DNA of 64,000 nucleotides. It comes from Akkermansia sp. (GTDB lineage Bacteria > Verrucomicrobiota > Verrucomicrobiia > Verrucomicrobiales > Akkermansiaceae). Within the stretch, counting starts at the first letter, position 1, and every line of letters begins with the position of its first letter. Where the stretch lies: the NCBI GenBank assembly GCA_017472085.1, contig JAFUQZ010000008.1, positions 1-64,000 of the forward strand, given 5' to 3'. The translations under genes and the position numbers were made by a program. Positions 1 through 7,328 of this stretch are shown piece after piece. Under the pieces are notes generated by a model. That model worked only from the letters and a program-made list of their open reading frames with translations, did not search any database and was not told the DNA's origin.

Positions 1-27
1 TCAGGTACTTCAAGAACACAACACAGG

Positions 28-68
28 GCATGGTAGGAGATTTCTCCTCCATGCTCAATCTTTTTTTG
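28..68 (+). terminator. Possible intrinsic terminator of an upstream gene outside the window
   Basis: An imperfect hairpin (GCATGG...GGAG, loop, CTCC...CCATGC, 28-54) is followed after a few bases by a run of seven T at 61-67. It would terminate a plus-strand transcript entering from the left edge, or mark the end of one converging on the ABC transporter operon. No convincing gene is seen in the 27 bases before it or in 70-147. Confidence 0.4.
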
Positions 69-147
69 CTCTTTACTAATATTTTTCTCCGGTTTCGTTT
101 CTTGCGTCCGTGGGGCATTCCACAATTATTGCAGAAGAGCCCAAAAT

Positions 148-882
148 TTACTGCCGGCGAGCGAGGAAATCGCGGACGCGTTCGTTCGCGGAGTTCTGGA
201 GCTCCTCCGGAGTATCGACCTCTACCACCTGCCCTTTTTCCAGGAAAACAATGCGGTCTGCGAGGTCACAGGCGAAGCCGATGTCGTGAGAAACAACCAT
301 CATGGTCATGCCGTCCCGGGCCAGCGCTCGCATGAGCTCCTGCACCTCATCCACCATTTCAGGGTCGAGCGCAGAGGTTGGTTCATCGAACAAGAGCACC
401 TCCGGATTCATCGCCAGAGCTCGGACAATGGCCACGCGCTGTTTCTGACCACCGGAAAGCTGTGCGGGATAGGCGGCAGCCTTATCCTCCAGCCCGATGC
501 GGCGCAGCAATTCATGCGCTTTCTGCTCTGCGGCCTCGCGGGTCATGAGCCCGCGCTTGAGCGGTGCCAGGGTGATATTGTCCAGAATCGTCAGATGCGG
601 GAAGAGGTTGAAATGCTGGAACACCATGCCCACACGGGTGCGGTAATCATTCAGCCCGGCCTCACTACGGTCTACCGAGGCACCGTGGAACAACACCTCT
701 CCGGCATCCGGGGTTTCCAGGAAGTTGGTACAGCGCATCACCGTGCTCTTGCCGGCACCCGAGGGGCCCACCAGGAACACCACCTCGCCCTTGCGCACCT
801 GCAATGATACATCACTCATGACCGGGACTCCGGCAAATGCCTTGCAGAGCCCGCGCACTTCCAGTATGGGTTCAACGCTCAT
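148..882 (-). CDS. Polar amino acid ABC transporter ATP-binding protein (GlnQ/ArtP type)
   Basis: ATPase subunit, 244 aa, of an importer for polar amino acids, acting on the cytoplasmic face of the membrane permease. The Walker A motif GPSGAGKST is at residues 39-47, the signature LSGGQKQR lies near residue 142, and Walker B with D-loop (LLFDEPTSALD) near 160, followed by the switch histidine region VVSHD. The length is normal for the PAAT subfamily. The start overlaps the end of the upstream binding-protein/permease gene by 11 nt, indicating translational coupling. The substrate (glutamine, arginine, cystine and so on) cannot be decided from the ATPase. Confidence 0.93.
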   Translation of the reverse strand: MSVEPILEVRGLCKAFAGVPVMSDVSLQVRKGEVVFLVGPSGAGKSTVMRCTNFLETPDAGEVLFHGASVDRSEAGLNDYRTRVGMVFQHFNLFPHLTILDNITLAPLKRGLMTREAAEQKAHELLRRIGLEDKAAAYPAQLSGGQKQRVAIVRALAMNPEVLLFDEPTSALDPEMVDEVQELMRALARDGMTMMVVSHDIGFACDLADRIVFLEKGQVVEVDTPEELQNSANERVRDFLARRQ

Positions 883-2326
883 TTTTCTTCAGTCTCAGTT
901 CGAATTTCTTGAGCAGCCAGCTCAGACACACCACCAGAATCAGGTAGATGAGCGCCACCGCCAGCAGCGGCAGGAACGCATCATAGGTCTGGCTGCGGAT
1001 GATATCGCCGCCCTTGGTCAAATCCTGCAGCGCGATGTAACCGCAGACACTCGTCTCCTTGAGCAACACAATAAACTCATTACCCAACGCGGGCAGCACG
1101 TTTTTGAGAGCCTGCGGCAGTATCACACTTCGCATGGTGCAGCCGTAGCTCAACCCCAGGCTGCGCCCGGCCTCCATCTGCCCACGGTCCACGGACATGA
1201 TACCGGAGCGGATGATTTCTGCCACATATGCCCCGGAATTCACTCCGAATGCCACGATGGCCACCAGCACCTTGCTCACGTCCACGGAGCCGAAAATCAC
1301 AAAGTAGATGATGAGCAGCTGCACCACCACCGGAGTGCCGCGAATCACCGTCAGGTACGCATGGCAGAGCACATTCAGCACCCGGAAACGCCCGGTCATG
1401 TCATGCGTACTGCGGATGACGGCCACCAGGAAACCCAGCACGACGCCCAGCGCCACCGCTGCCAGCGAAATCTCGATAGTCACGATAAAGCCATTCAGCA
1501 GGTAGGTCCAGCGGCCATCCTTCACAAAGTTCGTATGGAATGCGGCACTGATACGCCCCCACATCCCCTGCTCCGCATCGGCAGTCTCTTTCGCGGGAGA
1601 AGCGTTCATGTACGTCTCAGTGATGCGGGCCAGCGTACCGTCAGCCGCCATCGCTTCCAGCGTTCGGTTGAACATGGCCAGCAGCTCCGGGCGATTCTTG
1701 CTGATGGCCATGGCATACTCCTCCGTCGTGAGAGCCTCCGGCAGAATACGCAGATTCGGGTTGCCGGAGACGTGCTCCTTTGCCGGGGCACTGTCCAGCA
1801 CCACCGCGTCCAGCTTTCCGGCAGCCAGAGCCGCCACCGCCAGCGCACCATTAGAGAAACGCTCCGGCTGACCGATTCGCTCCGTCACGTACAAATCCCC
1901 CGTCGTGCCGTGCTGCACCCCGAGCCGCACCCCGCTGAGGGCGTCCGGCCCGGCAATGGATGAGCCCTGCGGCACAATGATGACCTGCTGTGCCGTGGCA
2001 TAGCTGCGGGTGAAGTCAATCTGCTTCTTTCTGTCCTCCGTCACCGTGATACCGGAGGCGGCCACATCTGCCTTGCCACTCTGTACCGCCGTGATGACAG
2101 AGTCGAAACTCATATCCTCAATCACCGGATGCAGGTTGTTGCGGCGAGCCACCTCACGCACGATGTCGGCATCAATGCCCACAATCTCGCTGCCTCGATA
2201 AAACTCATAGGGAGGGAACGTCGCCTCCGTCACCATAATCAGGCGCTGCTTCGTCTCCTGCTCACCACAGGACGCCACCAGCACCCCCATCAGCGCCAGC
2301 AGCATGTACCGTACCATCGTTCTCAT
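872..2326 (-). CDS. Fused amino acid ABC transporter substrate-binding protein and permease
   Basis: A single 484-aa polypeptide carries both extracytoplasmic binding and membrane transport functions of a polar amino acid importer. From the chosen ATG at 2326 there is a lipoprotein-like signal ending LVASC (Cys about residue 20), a family 3 solute-binding domain (about 30-255, with a typical PPYEFYRGSEIVGIDADI stretch) and then a HisM/GlnP-type permease (about 275-480) with the EAA-like loop EAGRSLGLSYGCTMRSVILP. Alternative starts are GTA-flanked ATG 2317 or an unlikely upstream ATG at 2392. Fused SBP-permease proteins are known in Firmicutes and some other phyla (for example GlnPQ-type systems). 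If the N-terminus is lipidated, the permease tail would be tethered to its own receptor. Transcribed with the ATPase gene. Confidence 0.88.
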   Translation of the reverse strand: MRTMVRYMLLALMGVLVASCGEQETKQRLIMVTEATFPPYEFYRGSEIVGIDADIVREVARRNNLHPVIEDMSFDSVITAVQSGKADVAASGITVTEDRKKQIDFTRSYATAQQVIIVPQGSSIAGPDALSGVRLGVQHGTTGDLYVTERIGQPERFSNGALAVAALAAGKLDAVVLDSAPAKEHVSGNPNLRILPEALTTEEYAMAISKNRPELLAMFNRTLEAMAADGTLARITETYMNASPAKETADAEQGMWGRISAAFHTNFVKDGRWTYLLNGFIVTIEISLAAVALGVVLGFLVAVIRSTHDMTGRFRVLNVLCHAYLTVIRGTPVVVQLLIIYFVIFGSVDVSKVLVAIVAFGVNSGAYVAEIIRSGIMSVDRGQMEAGRSLGLSYGCTMRSVILPQALKNVLPALGNEFIVLLKETSVCGYIALQDLTKGGDIIRSQTYDAFLPLLAVALIYLILVVCLSWLLKKFELRLKKNER

Positions 2327-2375
2327 GACTTCGTTCAGATATGTATGTGTAGTTGCGCGAGCGCAACGCCGGCCA

Positions 2376-2405
2376 ACAAAAAAGCCCTGCACACGGCAGG
2401 GCTTT
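2376..2405 (-). terminator. Intrinsic terminator downstream of tRNA-Ser
   Basis: On the minus strand the hairpin AAGCCCTGC/GCAGGGCTT with a 5-6 nt loop is followed by a T run (plus-strand A run 2378-2383). It ends the tRNA-Ser transcript just before the ABC transporter gene. Confidence 0.8.
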
Positions 2406-2408
2406 CAG

Positions 2409-2498
2409 CGGAGCGGGGGGGATTCGAACCCCCGGTACGGTTTAAAGCCGTACGTCCGTTTAGCAAACGGGTGCTTTCAGCCTCTCAGCCACCGCTCC
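2409..2498 (-). tRNA. tRNA-Ser (anticodon GCU)
   Basis: The 90-nt class II tRNA folds with acceptor stem GGAGCGG/CCGCTCC, a long variable arm (ACGTACGGCTTTAAACCGTA region), T-arm GGGGGTTCGAATCCCCC and an anticodon loop TTTGCTAAA giving GCT. CCA is not encoded after the discriminator G. It reads AGC/AGU serine codons. Confidence 0.95.
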
Positions 2499-2516
2499 AA
2501 CGCTTGTTGCGGGGCG

Positions 2517-2545
2517 AGTATAACGGTATTCTTTACTTTCGTCAA
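2517..2545 (-). promoter_or_regulatory. Promoter of tRNA-Ser
   Basis: TTGACG (plus-strand complement at 2540-2545), 17-bp spacer, TATACT (2517-2522), 18 nt before the mature tRNA 5' end. Confidence 0.8.
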
Positions 2546-2619
2546 CAGGAAAATGTGCCTGTTCCAAAAAAAAATTACGGCAAAGCGCGCGGCGTGCCAA
2601 CGGCAAACACACTTTAGGA

Positions 2620-2647
2620 TTGACCGCAGCGGGGAGTAAAGTATAAT
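2620..2647 (+). promoter_or_regulatory. mdh promoter, near-leaderless
   Basis: TTGACC 2620-2625, 16-bp spacer, TATAAT 2642-2647. The mdh ATG at 2658 lies 10 nt downstream of the -10 box, leaving a leader of only about 3-4 nt if transcription starts at the usual distance. Confidence 0.8.
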
Positions 2648-2657
2648 AAGCCCCGTT

Positions 2658-3638
2658 ATGAAGACCCCCGTTACCGTTACCGTGACCGGCGCTGCCGGCA
2701 ACATTTCGTACTCCCTGCTGTTCCGCATCGCAGCCGGTGAGATGCTGGGCGCCGACCAGCCCGTCATTCTGAAGCTCCTGGAAATCACCCCCTGTCTGGA
2801 AAAGCTGCAGGGCGTTGTGATGGAGCTCGAGGACTGCGCTTTCCCGCTGGTGAAGGAAATCGTCGCAACTGATGACCCCGCCGTGGCATTCAAGGATGCC
2901 GACTGGTGCATGCTGGTGGGTTCCGTGCCCCGCAAGGCCGGTATGGAGCGCAAGGATCTCCTGAGCATCAACGGTAAGGTGTTCGTGGGTCAGGGCAAGG
3001 CCATTGCCGAGAACGCAGCCCCCGGCTGCCGCGTGTTCGTGGTGGGCAACCCCTGCAACACCAACTGCCTCATCGCCCTCCACAACGCCACCGGCATGCC
3101 GAAGGAGAACTTCTTCGCCATGACCCTCCTGGACGAGTACCGCGCCAAGGCTCAGCTCGCCGCCAAGGCCGGTGTGGCCGTCTCCGATGTGACCAACATG
3201 ACCATCTGGGGCAACCACTCCGCCACCCAGTACCCCGACTTCACCAACGCCAGGATTTGCGGCAAGCCCGCCACCGATATGATTACGGATGAAGAATGGC
3301 TCAAGGGTGAGTTCATCAAGACCGTGCAGCAGCGCGGCGCCGCCATCATCAAGGCCCGCGGCCTTTCCTCCGCCGCCTCTGCCGCCAACGCCGCCCTCAT
3401 GACCGTGAAGAACCTGACCACCCCCACCCCCGAGGGCGACTGGTTCTCCGTCTGCACCTTCACCGACGGCACCAAGTACGGTCTGCCCGCCGGCATCATC
3501 TGCTCCCAGCCCACCCGCACCAATGCTGATGGCACCTACTCCATCGTGGAAGGTCTGCCCATCGATGCCTTCTCCCGCGAGAAGATTGATGCCTCCTGCC
3601 GGGAGCTTCTCGAAGAGCGCGCCGAAGTCCTCGGCTAA
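2658..3638 (+). CDS. mdh: Malate dehydrogenase
   Basis: Oxidises malate to oxaloacetate with NAD in the TCA cycle. The 326-aa protein belongs to the cytosolic-type (MDH type 2) branch: N-terminal Rossmann motif [11 protein letters not shown] (about residues 10-20), the substrate-loop region [15 protein letters not shown] with its mobile-loop arginines, and the catalytic histidine segment [12 protein letters not shown] (about 189-200). The length and ends fit the family. The gene is monocistronic, with its own promoter and a strong terminator. A 57-bp stretch near the 3' end (3521-3577) is duplicated about 1.06 kb downstream, suggesting that the locus served as an insertion or recombination site. 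Confidence 0.96.
   Translation: MKTPVTVTVTGAAGNISYSLLFRIAAGEMLGADQPVILKLLEITPCLEKLQGVVMELEDCAFPLVKEIVATDDPAVAFKDADWCMLVGSVPRKAGMERKDLLSINGKVFVGQGKAIAENAAPGCRVFVVGNPCNTNCLIALHNATGMPKENFFAMTLLDEYRAKAQLAAKAGVAVSDVTNMTIWGNHSATQYPDFTNARICGKPATDMITDEEWLKGEFIKTVQQRGAAIIKARGLSSAASAANAALMTVKNLTTPTPEGDWFSVCTFTDGTKYGLPAGIICSQPTRTNADGTYSIVEGLPIDAFSREKIDASCRELLEERAEVLG
3521..3577 (+). repeat. Direct repeat, copy 1 (inside mdh 3' end)
   Basis: Fifty-seven bases of mdh coding sequence recur at 4577-4633 with one mismatch (A versus G at the 18th base). In this copy they encode part of the MDH C-terminal region ([18 protein letters not shown]), ending 61 bp before the stop codon region. Confidence 0.95.
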
Positions 3639-3666
3639 AGCGCCCGCAGAGAAACCATATTTTCCT

Positions 3667-3699
3667 CCCCGCAGTTGCCCCCGGCAACTGCGGGGTTTT
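3667..3699 (+). terminator. mdh intrinsic terminator
   Basis: Perfect 13-bp stem CCCCGCAGTTGCC/GGCAACTGCGGGG with a 3-nt loop (3667-3695), followed by TTTTC. A partial echo of the stem (CCCCGCAGTTTTG) follows at 3705-3717. Confidence 0.88.
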
Positions 3700-3991
3700 C
3701 ACTACCCCGCAGTTTTGCTCCGTCCATGACTATATGGTAAACCCATAATTCCAATTTCTCCCATTTTCACATCAAACTCTTCACAACTCCGCGCTTTCCA
3801 TGTAACATAGCTGACAGCCAGAGGACTGTGATATGGAAAAATACACAAAAAAGCACAGAGATTTAACATTAGCCATATAGAAAAAAATCGAACTGAGAAA
3901 TAAAAGTTCCCGGTTGACCAAAACGACAAATATGCAATCAGAAATAAATACATAATTTTAGAAATGAACGCAGATATACAGGGAGAGTTGT
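3700..3991. other. AT-rich intergenic stretch, no gene seen
   Basis: The sequence is clearly more AT-rich than its surroundings. It has no convincing reading frame on either strand. The minus-strand frame across it is Phe/Tyr/Leu-rich without recognisable features. It is best read as the eroded left part of the island that ends in the RhuM remnant. Confidence 0.5.
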
Positions 3992-4563
3992 TTGATTTCG
4001 CCGGAGAAAGTAATGTTCAGACAAGTGCTGGATTTATATGCACCCGGTGCAGGCTACGACCCGAAAAGCAACATCAGCCGCAAGTTCTTCAGCATCGTAC
4101 AGAATAAGTTTCACTATGCGGCACACGGGCAAACGGCTGCAGAGGTTATCTACGATCGCGCGAACGCTCGCAAGCCTTTCATGGGCTTGCAGACATTCAG
4201 TGGCTCCTTTCCCATGCTGAAAGATGCGCAGATAGAAAAAAACACCTGACAGAAGACGAACTAAAAGCGCTGAATAATCTGGTATCCGGTTATTTTGATT
4301 TTGCCGAGCTGGCGGTTCGCAAACACCGCGTCATGCATATGTAGGATTACCTGAAGCAGCTGGATAATCTGCTGGCAAGTATAGGCGAGCAGGTGTTGGG
4401 ACACAATGGACAAGTAAGCCACGAGCAAGCCATACAAAAAGCAGAGCGTGAGTACCGAATCTATCAACAGATTGAACTTTCACCGGTGGAACGGGATTAT
4501 CTGGCCTGCCTTTCGGAACTACAGAATACTCTTTCAAAGGATAAAAAGCAAACAGAGAAATGA
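3992..4563 (+). pseudogene. Decayed C-terminal half of a RhuM-family protein
   Basis: The reading frames reassemble into the C-terminal half of the RhuM family: SPEKVMFRQVLDLY, DPKSNISRKFF, VQNKFHYAAHGQTAAE, KPFMGLQTFSG, LKDAQIEKN, then in the shifted frame LTEDELKALNNLVSGYFDF, DYLKQLDNLL, VSHEQAIQKAEREYR and SPVERDYL. There are three lesions. About 200 N-terminal codons are missing. One base is lost near 4244 (AACACCTG where AACTACCTG would be expected). An amber codon at 4342-4344 sits where the family has Met-Gln-Asp. RhuM genes are usually mobile or accessory and their function is poorly defined; this copy cannot make the full protein. The family assignment rests on recalled consensus. 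Confidence 0.85.
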
Positions 4564-4576
4564 GGACGGAATGAAA

Positions 4577-4633
4577 CAATGCTGATGGCACCTGCTCCAT
4601 CGTGGAAGGTCTGCCCATCGATGCCTTCTCCCG
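4577..4633 (+). repeat. Direct repeat, copy 2 (displaced mdh fragment)
   Basis: It is 56/57 identical to mdh 3521-3577. It begins 13 nt after the end of the RhuM remnant. Neither side continues the mdh homology, so this is an isolated gene fragment in direct orientation. Confidence 0.95.
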
Positions 4634-4756
4634 GGTTCGCACTCTTCTCCGGCAACAGCTTCACGCACTTGACACAAATTTTCCGCTGCTACAGTACCTC
4701 CCCCGTTAGAGATTCTGAGTCATTTTATCGAGACCAAATGCCCCCCAAAAAATGAA

Positions 4757-4785
4757 TTGACTTAACCCCGGCAAAATGATATAAA
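4757..4785 (+). promoter_or_regulatory. Promoter of the three-gene unknown operon, leaderless
   Basis: TTGACT 4757-4762, 17-bp spacer, TATAAA 4780-4785. The GTG start at 4793 is 7 nt after the -10, at the expected transcription start. The 120 bases between the repeat copy and this promoter show nothing else. Confidence 0.75.
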
Positions 4786-4792
4786 CAGCCTT

Positions 4793-5023
4793 GTGTCCAA
4801 AATAATCGATACGGGTAAAGAGCTACTTCGCATTTCCCCCAAAGATGCCCGGCAATTGGAGTATTCCAAAACCGAGGGCCGTTTCTGGCATTTGCGGGGA
4901 GGTCGCCCCAAATTTGAATTTGAAGATTTGATGGTCGGTAACGGAGAACTCCTTGCCCAGACAACGGATGGCCTGTACTATTCAAAAAACGATGGTTTGA
5001 GTTGGCATATCCGAAAACGCTGA
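4793..5023 (+). CDS. Small protein with a C-terminal Asp-box-like motif
   Basis: A 76-aa soluble protein without signal peptide, starting at a GTG placed at the predicted transcription start. The N-terminal part (SKIIDTGKELLRISPKDARQ) leads into a segment FWHLRG and the C-terminal YYSKNDGLSWHIRK, which resembles the S-x-D-x-G-x-x-W Asp-box of beta-propeller blades. One box cannot form a propeller, so this would be a single-blade-like mini-protein. Similar short proteins occur, as I recall, in gut Bacteroidales. It is the first gene of an operon with the two downstream unknown genes (16-bp gap). Function unknown. Confidence 0.7.
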   Translation: MSKIIDTGKELLRISPKDARQLEYSKTEGRFWHLRGGRPKFEFEDLMVGNGELLAQTTDGLYYSKNDGLSWHIRKR

Positions 5024-5039
5024 GCAACTTATTTTCCCC

Positions 5040-6374
5040 ATGAAATGCCCGATTCTCAAAGCAGATAAGTATGTGGTGATGGTTATCCTGTTAATCATCA
5101 CGGCTGTTGTGCTTCCTGTGATATGCAGATTATTCTCCGTCACGGATTTGTGGATTCAGATGGCGGGAGCGGTTCTCGGCATTGTGTTCGGCGCGGTCAT
5201 CACGAGTGTGATGCTCAAATGGCAGACCCGCACGGAAGCAGAACAGGAACGCGACTCCAGGGTATATGAACAGAAGCTTCTGGTATGTCTGGACTTTCTG
5301 AAAGAAATCTGCGAGATTCTCCGGGACGGAAAAGTCACGGCAGAGGAAGCCAACAAGCTGCGGTTCGACTTTGCCAACGTCGCCATACACCTGTCGGAGG
5401 AATCCCTTCTCGAAATAAGCGAGAGTCTGGGACTGATAGTGGAGAATTGCGGTCGAACCGGTGAAGAAGCGGCCGGACTGGAAGAACATGTCCTGCGGAT
5501 TGTGACGGTTTTTCGATCAGAAATGTACCGCGCGCAACATTCTGACAAGGCGCTGAAAGGCATCGCAGACAATCTGCGCCGCATAGCAGACCAGGTAGAA
5601 ACGGATAATCCCGGGGAAGTGACGGGGCGTGATAATGCAGCCGGACAGGCGCAGTTGATGGGAACTCTCGTGCAACAACTGGGTAAGCAAGTAAGCAAGG
5701 ACTGGGAAATCAAATCGAAAGATGACGGAGTGGTCGAGATTTTCTACCGGAATGCCCCCTGGAATACGCCGGAGCAACTCCGCATCCGTCTGACCCACGA
5801 TTCCCCCGATTTTCATTACTTCCAATGCCACATCAACCTGTCGGAACAATTCGGCGAACGCCGGAATCTGTACATGCCTATGAGGACGGCTTTGGGCGGT
5901 CGCCTGAACAAGTATTGCTGGTGGCGAAAACTTGATGAACACCACACCCGGCTGCTCACCTCCGGCTCCCGAACCGCAGAGGAAACGGAGAAGTTACTTG
6001 GCTATCTGGTGCAGGAACTCGTCAAAATTATTACCTACGCAGAGCGTTTTATCGCCACGAACAAACTGCTGTGCGGCTTCCGGGAAGAGATGCCACAGAA
6101 CGAATGGAGCTGGTCTGCATACGGAAATGAGGGAATCCTGCTCATCCACAAGGCCTCTGAAGCAGTGGTTTGTGACTTTATCTGCCAACCTGACGGGCGC
6201 TTTACATCCGTCCGTCTCATCCTGCACACTCTCTCGGCAGAGCAACGCCGAATTTGCCTCGATGCCCTTGGCCTGAGCGAAACGTCTGCAGAAGCCGTCA
6301 CGCTGGCAAGCGAGCTCAACAACAAAGCAGAAATGTCAGCCCTCCTCCGCAAGCTGACGGCAGTCCGTCTATGA
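5040..6374 (+). CDS. Unknown two-TM protein with coiled-coil linker
   Basis: A 444-aa protein not recognised by function. Two N-terminal membrane helices are visible (about 11-34, VVMVILLIITAVVLPVIC; about 38-60, LWIQMAGAVLGIVFGAVI), then a charged helical segment (about 62-190, QTRTEAEQERDSRVYEQ...) likely to form a coiled coil, a linker and a C-terminal globular part (about 215-440) with a Trp/Tyr-rich stretch (LNKYCWWRKLDEHH). The arrangement, two helices then a large cytoplasmic domain, resembles membrane-anchored sensors or effectors. The N-terminal sequence recalls hypothetical proteins of gut Bacteroidales, which would suggest transfer. The next gene begins 4 bp after its stop, so the two are almost certainly co-expressed. 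Confidence 0.8.
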   Translation: MKCPILKADKYVVMVILLIITAVVLPVICRLFSVTDLWIQMAGAVLGIVFGAVITSVMLKWQTRTEAEQERDSRVYEQKLLVCLDFLKEICEILRDGKVTAEEANKLRFDFANVAIHLSEESLLEISESLGLIVENCGRTGEEAAGLEEHVLRIVTVFRSEMYRAQHSDKALKGIADNLRRIADQVETDNPGEVTGRDNAAGQAQLMGTLVQQLGKQVSKDWEIKSKDDGVVEIFYRNAPWNTPEQLRIRLTHDSPDFHYFQCHINLSEQFGERRNLYMPMRTALGGRLNKYCWWRKLDEHHTRLLTSGSRTAEETEKLLGYLVQELVKIITYAERFIATNKLLCGFREEMPQNEWSWSAYGNEGILLIHKASEAVVCDFICQPDGRFTSVRLILHTLSAEQRRICLDALGLSETSAEAVTLASELNNKAEMSALLRKLTAVRL

Positions 6375-6378
6375 CCCT

Positions 6379-7134
6379 ATGCACGAAATACTTCCGAAAT
6401 ACCCTGATGACGAGCTACCGCTTCTGAACAGGATTCATCAGCTCATGGCAGAATGGAAAAGAAGCGCGGCAGATGAGCTCTTTACCACGGACGGCTTTTA
6501 CCCCTACTATACCCATCAGGCAATTAAAGTGCTCTTTGTCGGGCGAGAGGGAATCGGGCTTGCCGGATGTGACTATATTGAAGCACTTTTTCAGGCATAC
6601 AAACAAAATCGCATCGGTAGCAAAAGCGTGAATGGATACACATTTCACAGGCGGCTGCTGTATATGCTGTATGGTATTCAACACGGTTTCCCCGAATGGT
6701 CAGATGTTCCTGCGGCACAAGCCATCGCACAGACATTTGCCACACCTTCCGGCATTAGCTGCGCCTTCCTCAATGCCTCCAAAACATCCAACGAGAGAGG
6801 GCATTGGGCAACGGATGCGCAGGCACTCCAAAACGCTCTTGAAAAAGACGCACAGTTCCTGAAAAAGGAATTGGAACTGCTGAATCCGGACTTAATCATC
6901 TCCTCCAATGTTGGCCTGAATAATGTATTCATCCCCCGGCCGCAGCTGCTGAGCAAGCACCCGGAGGACTTGCTGGATGTACACCGATGCGAGCTCAATG
7001 GTCGCACCGTATATTGGTTCAACATGTTCCACTTCTCTGCCTATTCCCGAGGGCGCGGCAAGCCGGGGCTGAATGACTACTTCTCATTCTACCTGCCGCT
7101 CAAAAACTCCTTTGAGACCCACTTCCCGGTTTAA
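6379..7134 (+). CDS. Uracil-DNA-glycosylase-like superfamily protein (tentative)
   Basis: A 251-aa soluble protein. Four segments fall in the order expected of the UDG fold: a first strand and loop VLFVGREGIG (about 54-63), a FLNASKTSNERG segment (about 130-142) like the N-x-x-K element of family 4 enzymes, a second strand DLIISSNVG (about 172-180), and MFHFSAYSRGRG (about 216-227) at the position of the His-containing motif. This is motif-level resemblance only; the protein could be a non-catalytic relative. It is the third gene of the 4793-7134 operon, whose partner is a membrane coiled-coil protein, an unusual companion for a repair glycosylase. No terminator is evident before leuC. Confidence 0.75.
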   Translation: MHEILPKYPDDELPLLNRIHQLMAEWKRSAADELFTTDGFYPYYTHQAIKVLFVGREGIGLAGCDYIEALFQAYKQNRIGSKSVNGYTFHRRLLYMLYGIQHGFPEWSDVPAAQAIAQTFATPSGISCAFLNASKTSNERGHWATDAQALQNALEKDAQFLKKELELLNPDLIISSNVGLNNVFIPRPQLLSKHPEDLLDVHRCELNGRTVYWFNMFHFSAYSRGRGKPGLNDYFSFYLPLKNSFETHFPV

Positions 7135-7282
7135 AACCCCGATAAAAGGAAAAAATCGCCGGATTGGGCTTGAAGAAGCGGCGGGCACAGCTTTTGTGAG
7201 GCGGGGTACGCCGGGGAATCTCATTCTCGCAGAAAAAGTGCGTTTTCCCTGTCATGACGCGGTGCGAGACACTTTCGGCATC

Positions 7283-7311
7283 TTGACGGAAGCGAGGGAA
7301 CATGCTACATT
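7283..7311 (+). promoter_or_regulatory. leuC operon promoter
   Basis: TTGACG 7283-7288, 17-bp spacer, TACATT 7306-7311, 17 nt before the leuC ATG. The leader would be about 10 nt, with no room for a leucine attenuator. Confidence 0.65.
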
Positions 7312-7328
7312 CGGGATAACCAAATATT

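Noticed and set aside
3702..3953. Minus-strand frame encoding a Phe/Tyr/Leu-rich 83-aa peptide
   Set aside because: It lies in AT-rich island debris, overlaps the mdh terminator echo and has no promoter. It could be a chance hydrophobic frame.
3521..4633. Insertion sequence as an explanation for the 57-bp repeat
   Set aside because: No transposase remnant or terminal inverted repeats are visible, and the repeat is mdh coding sequence and far too long for a target-site duplication.
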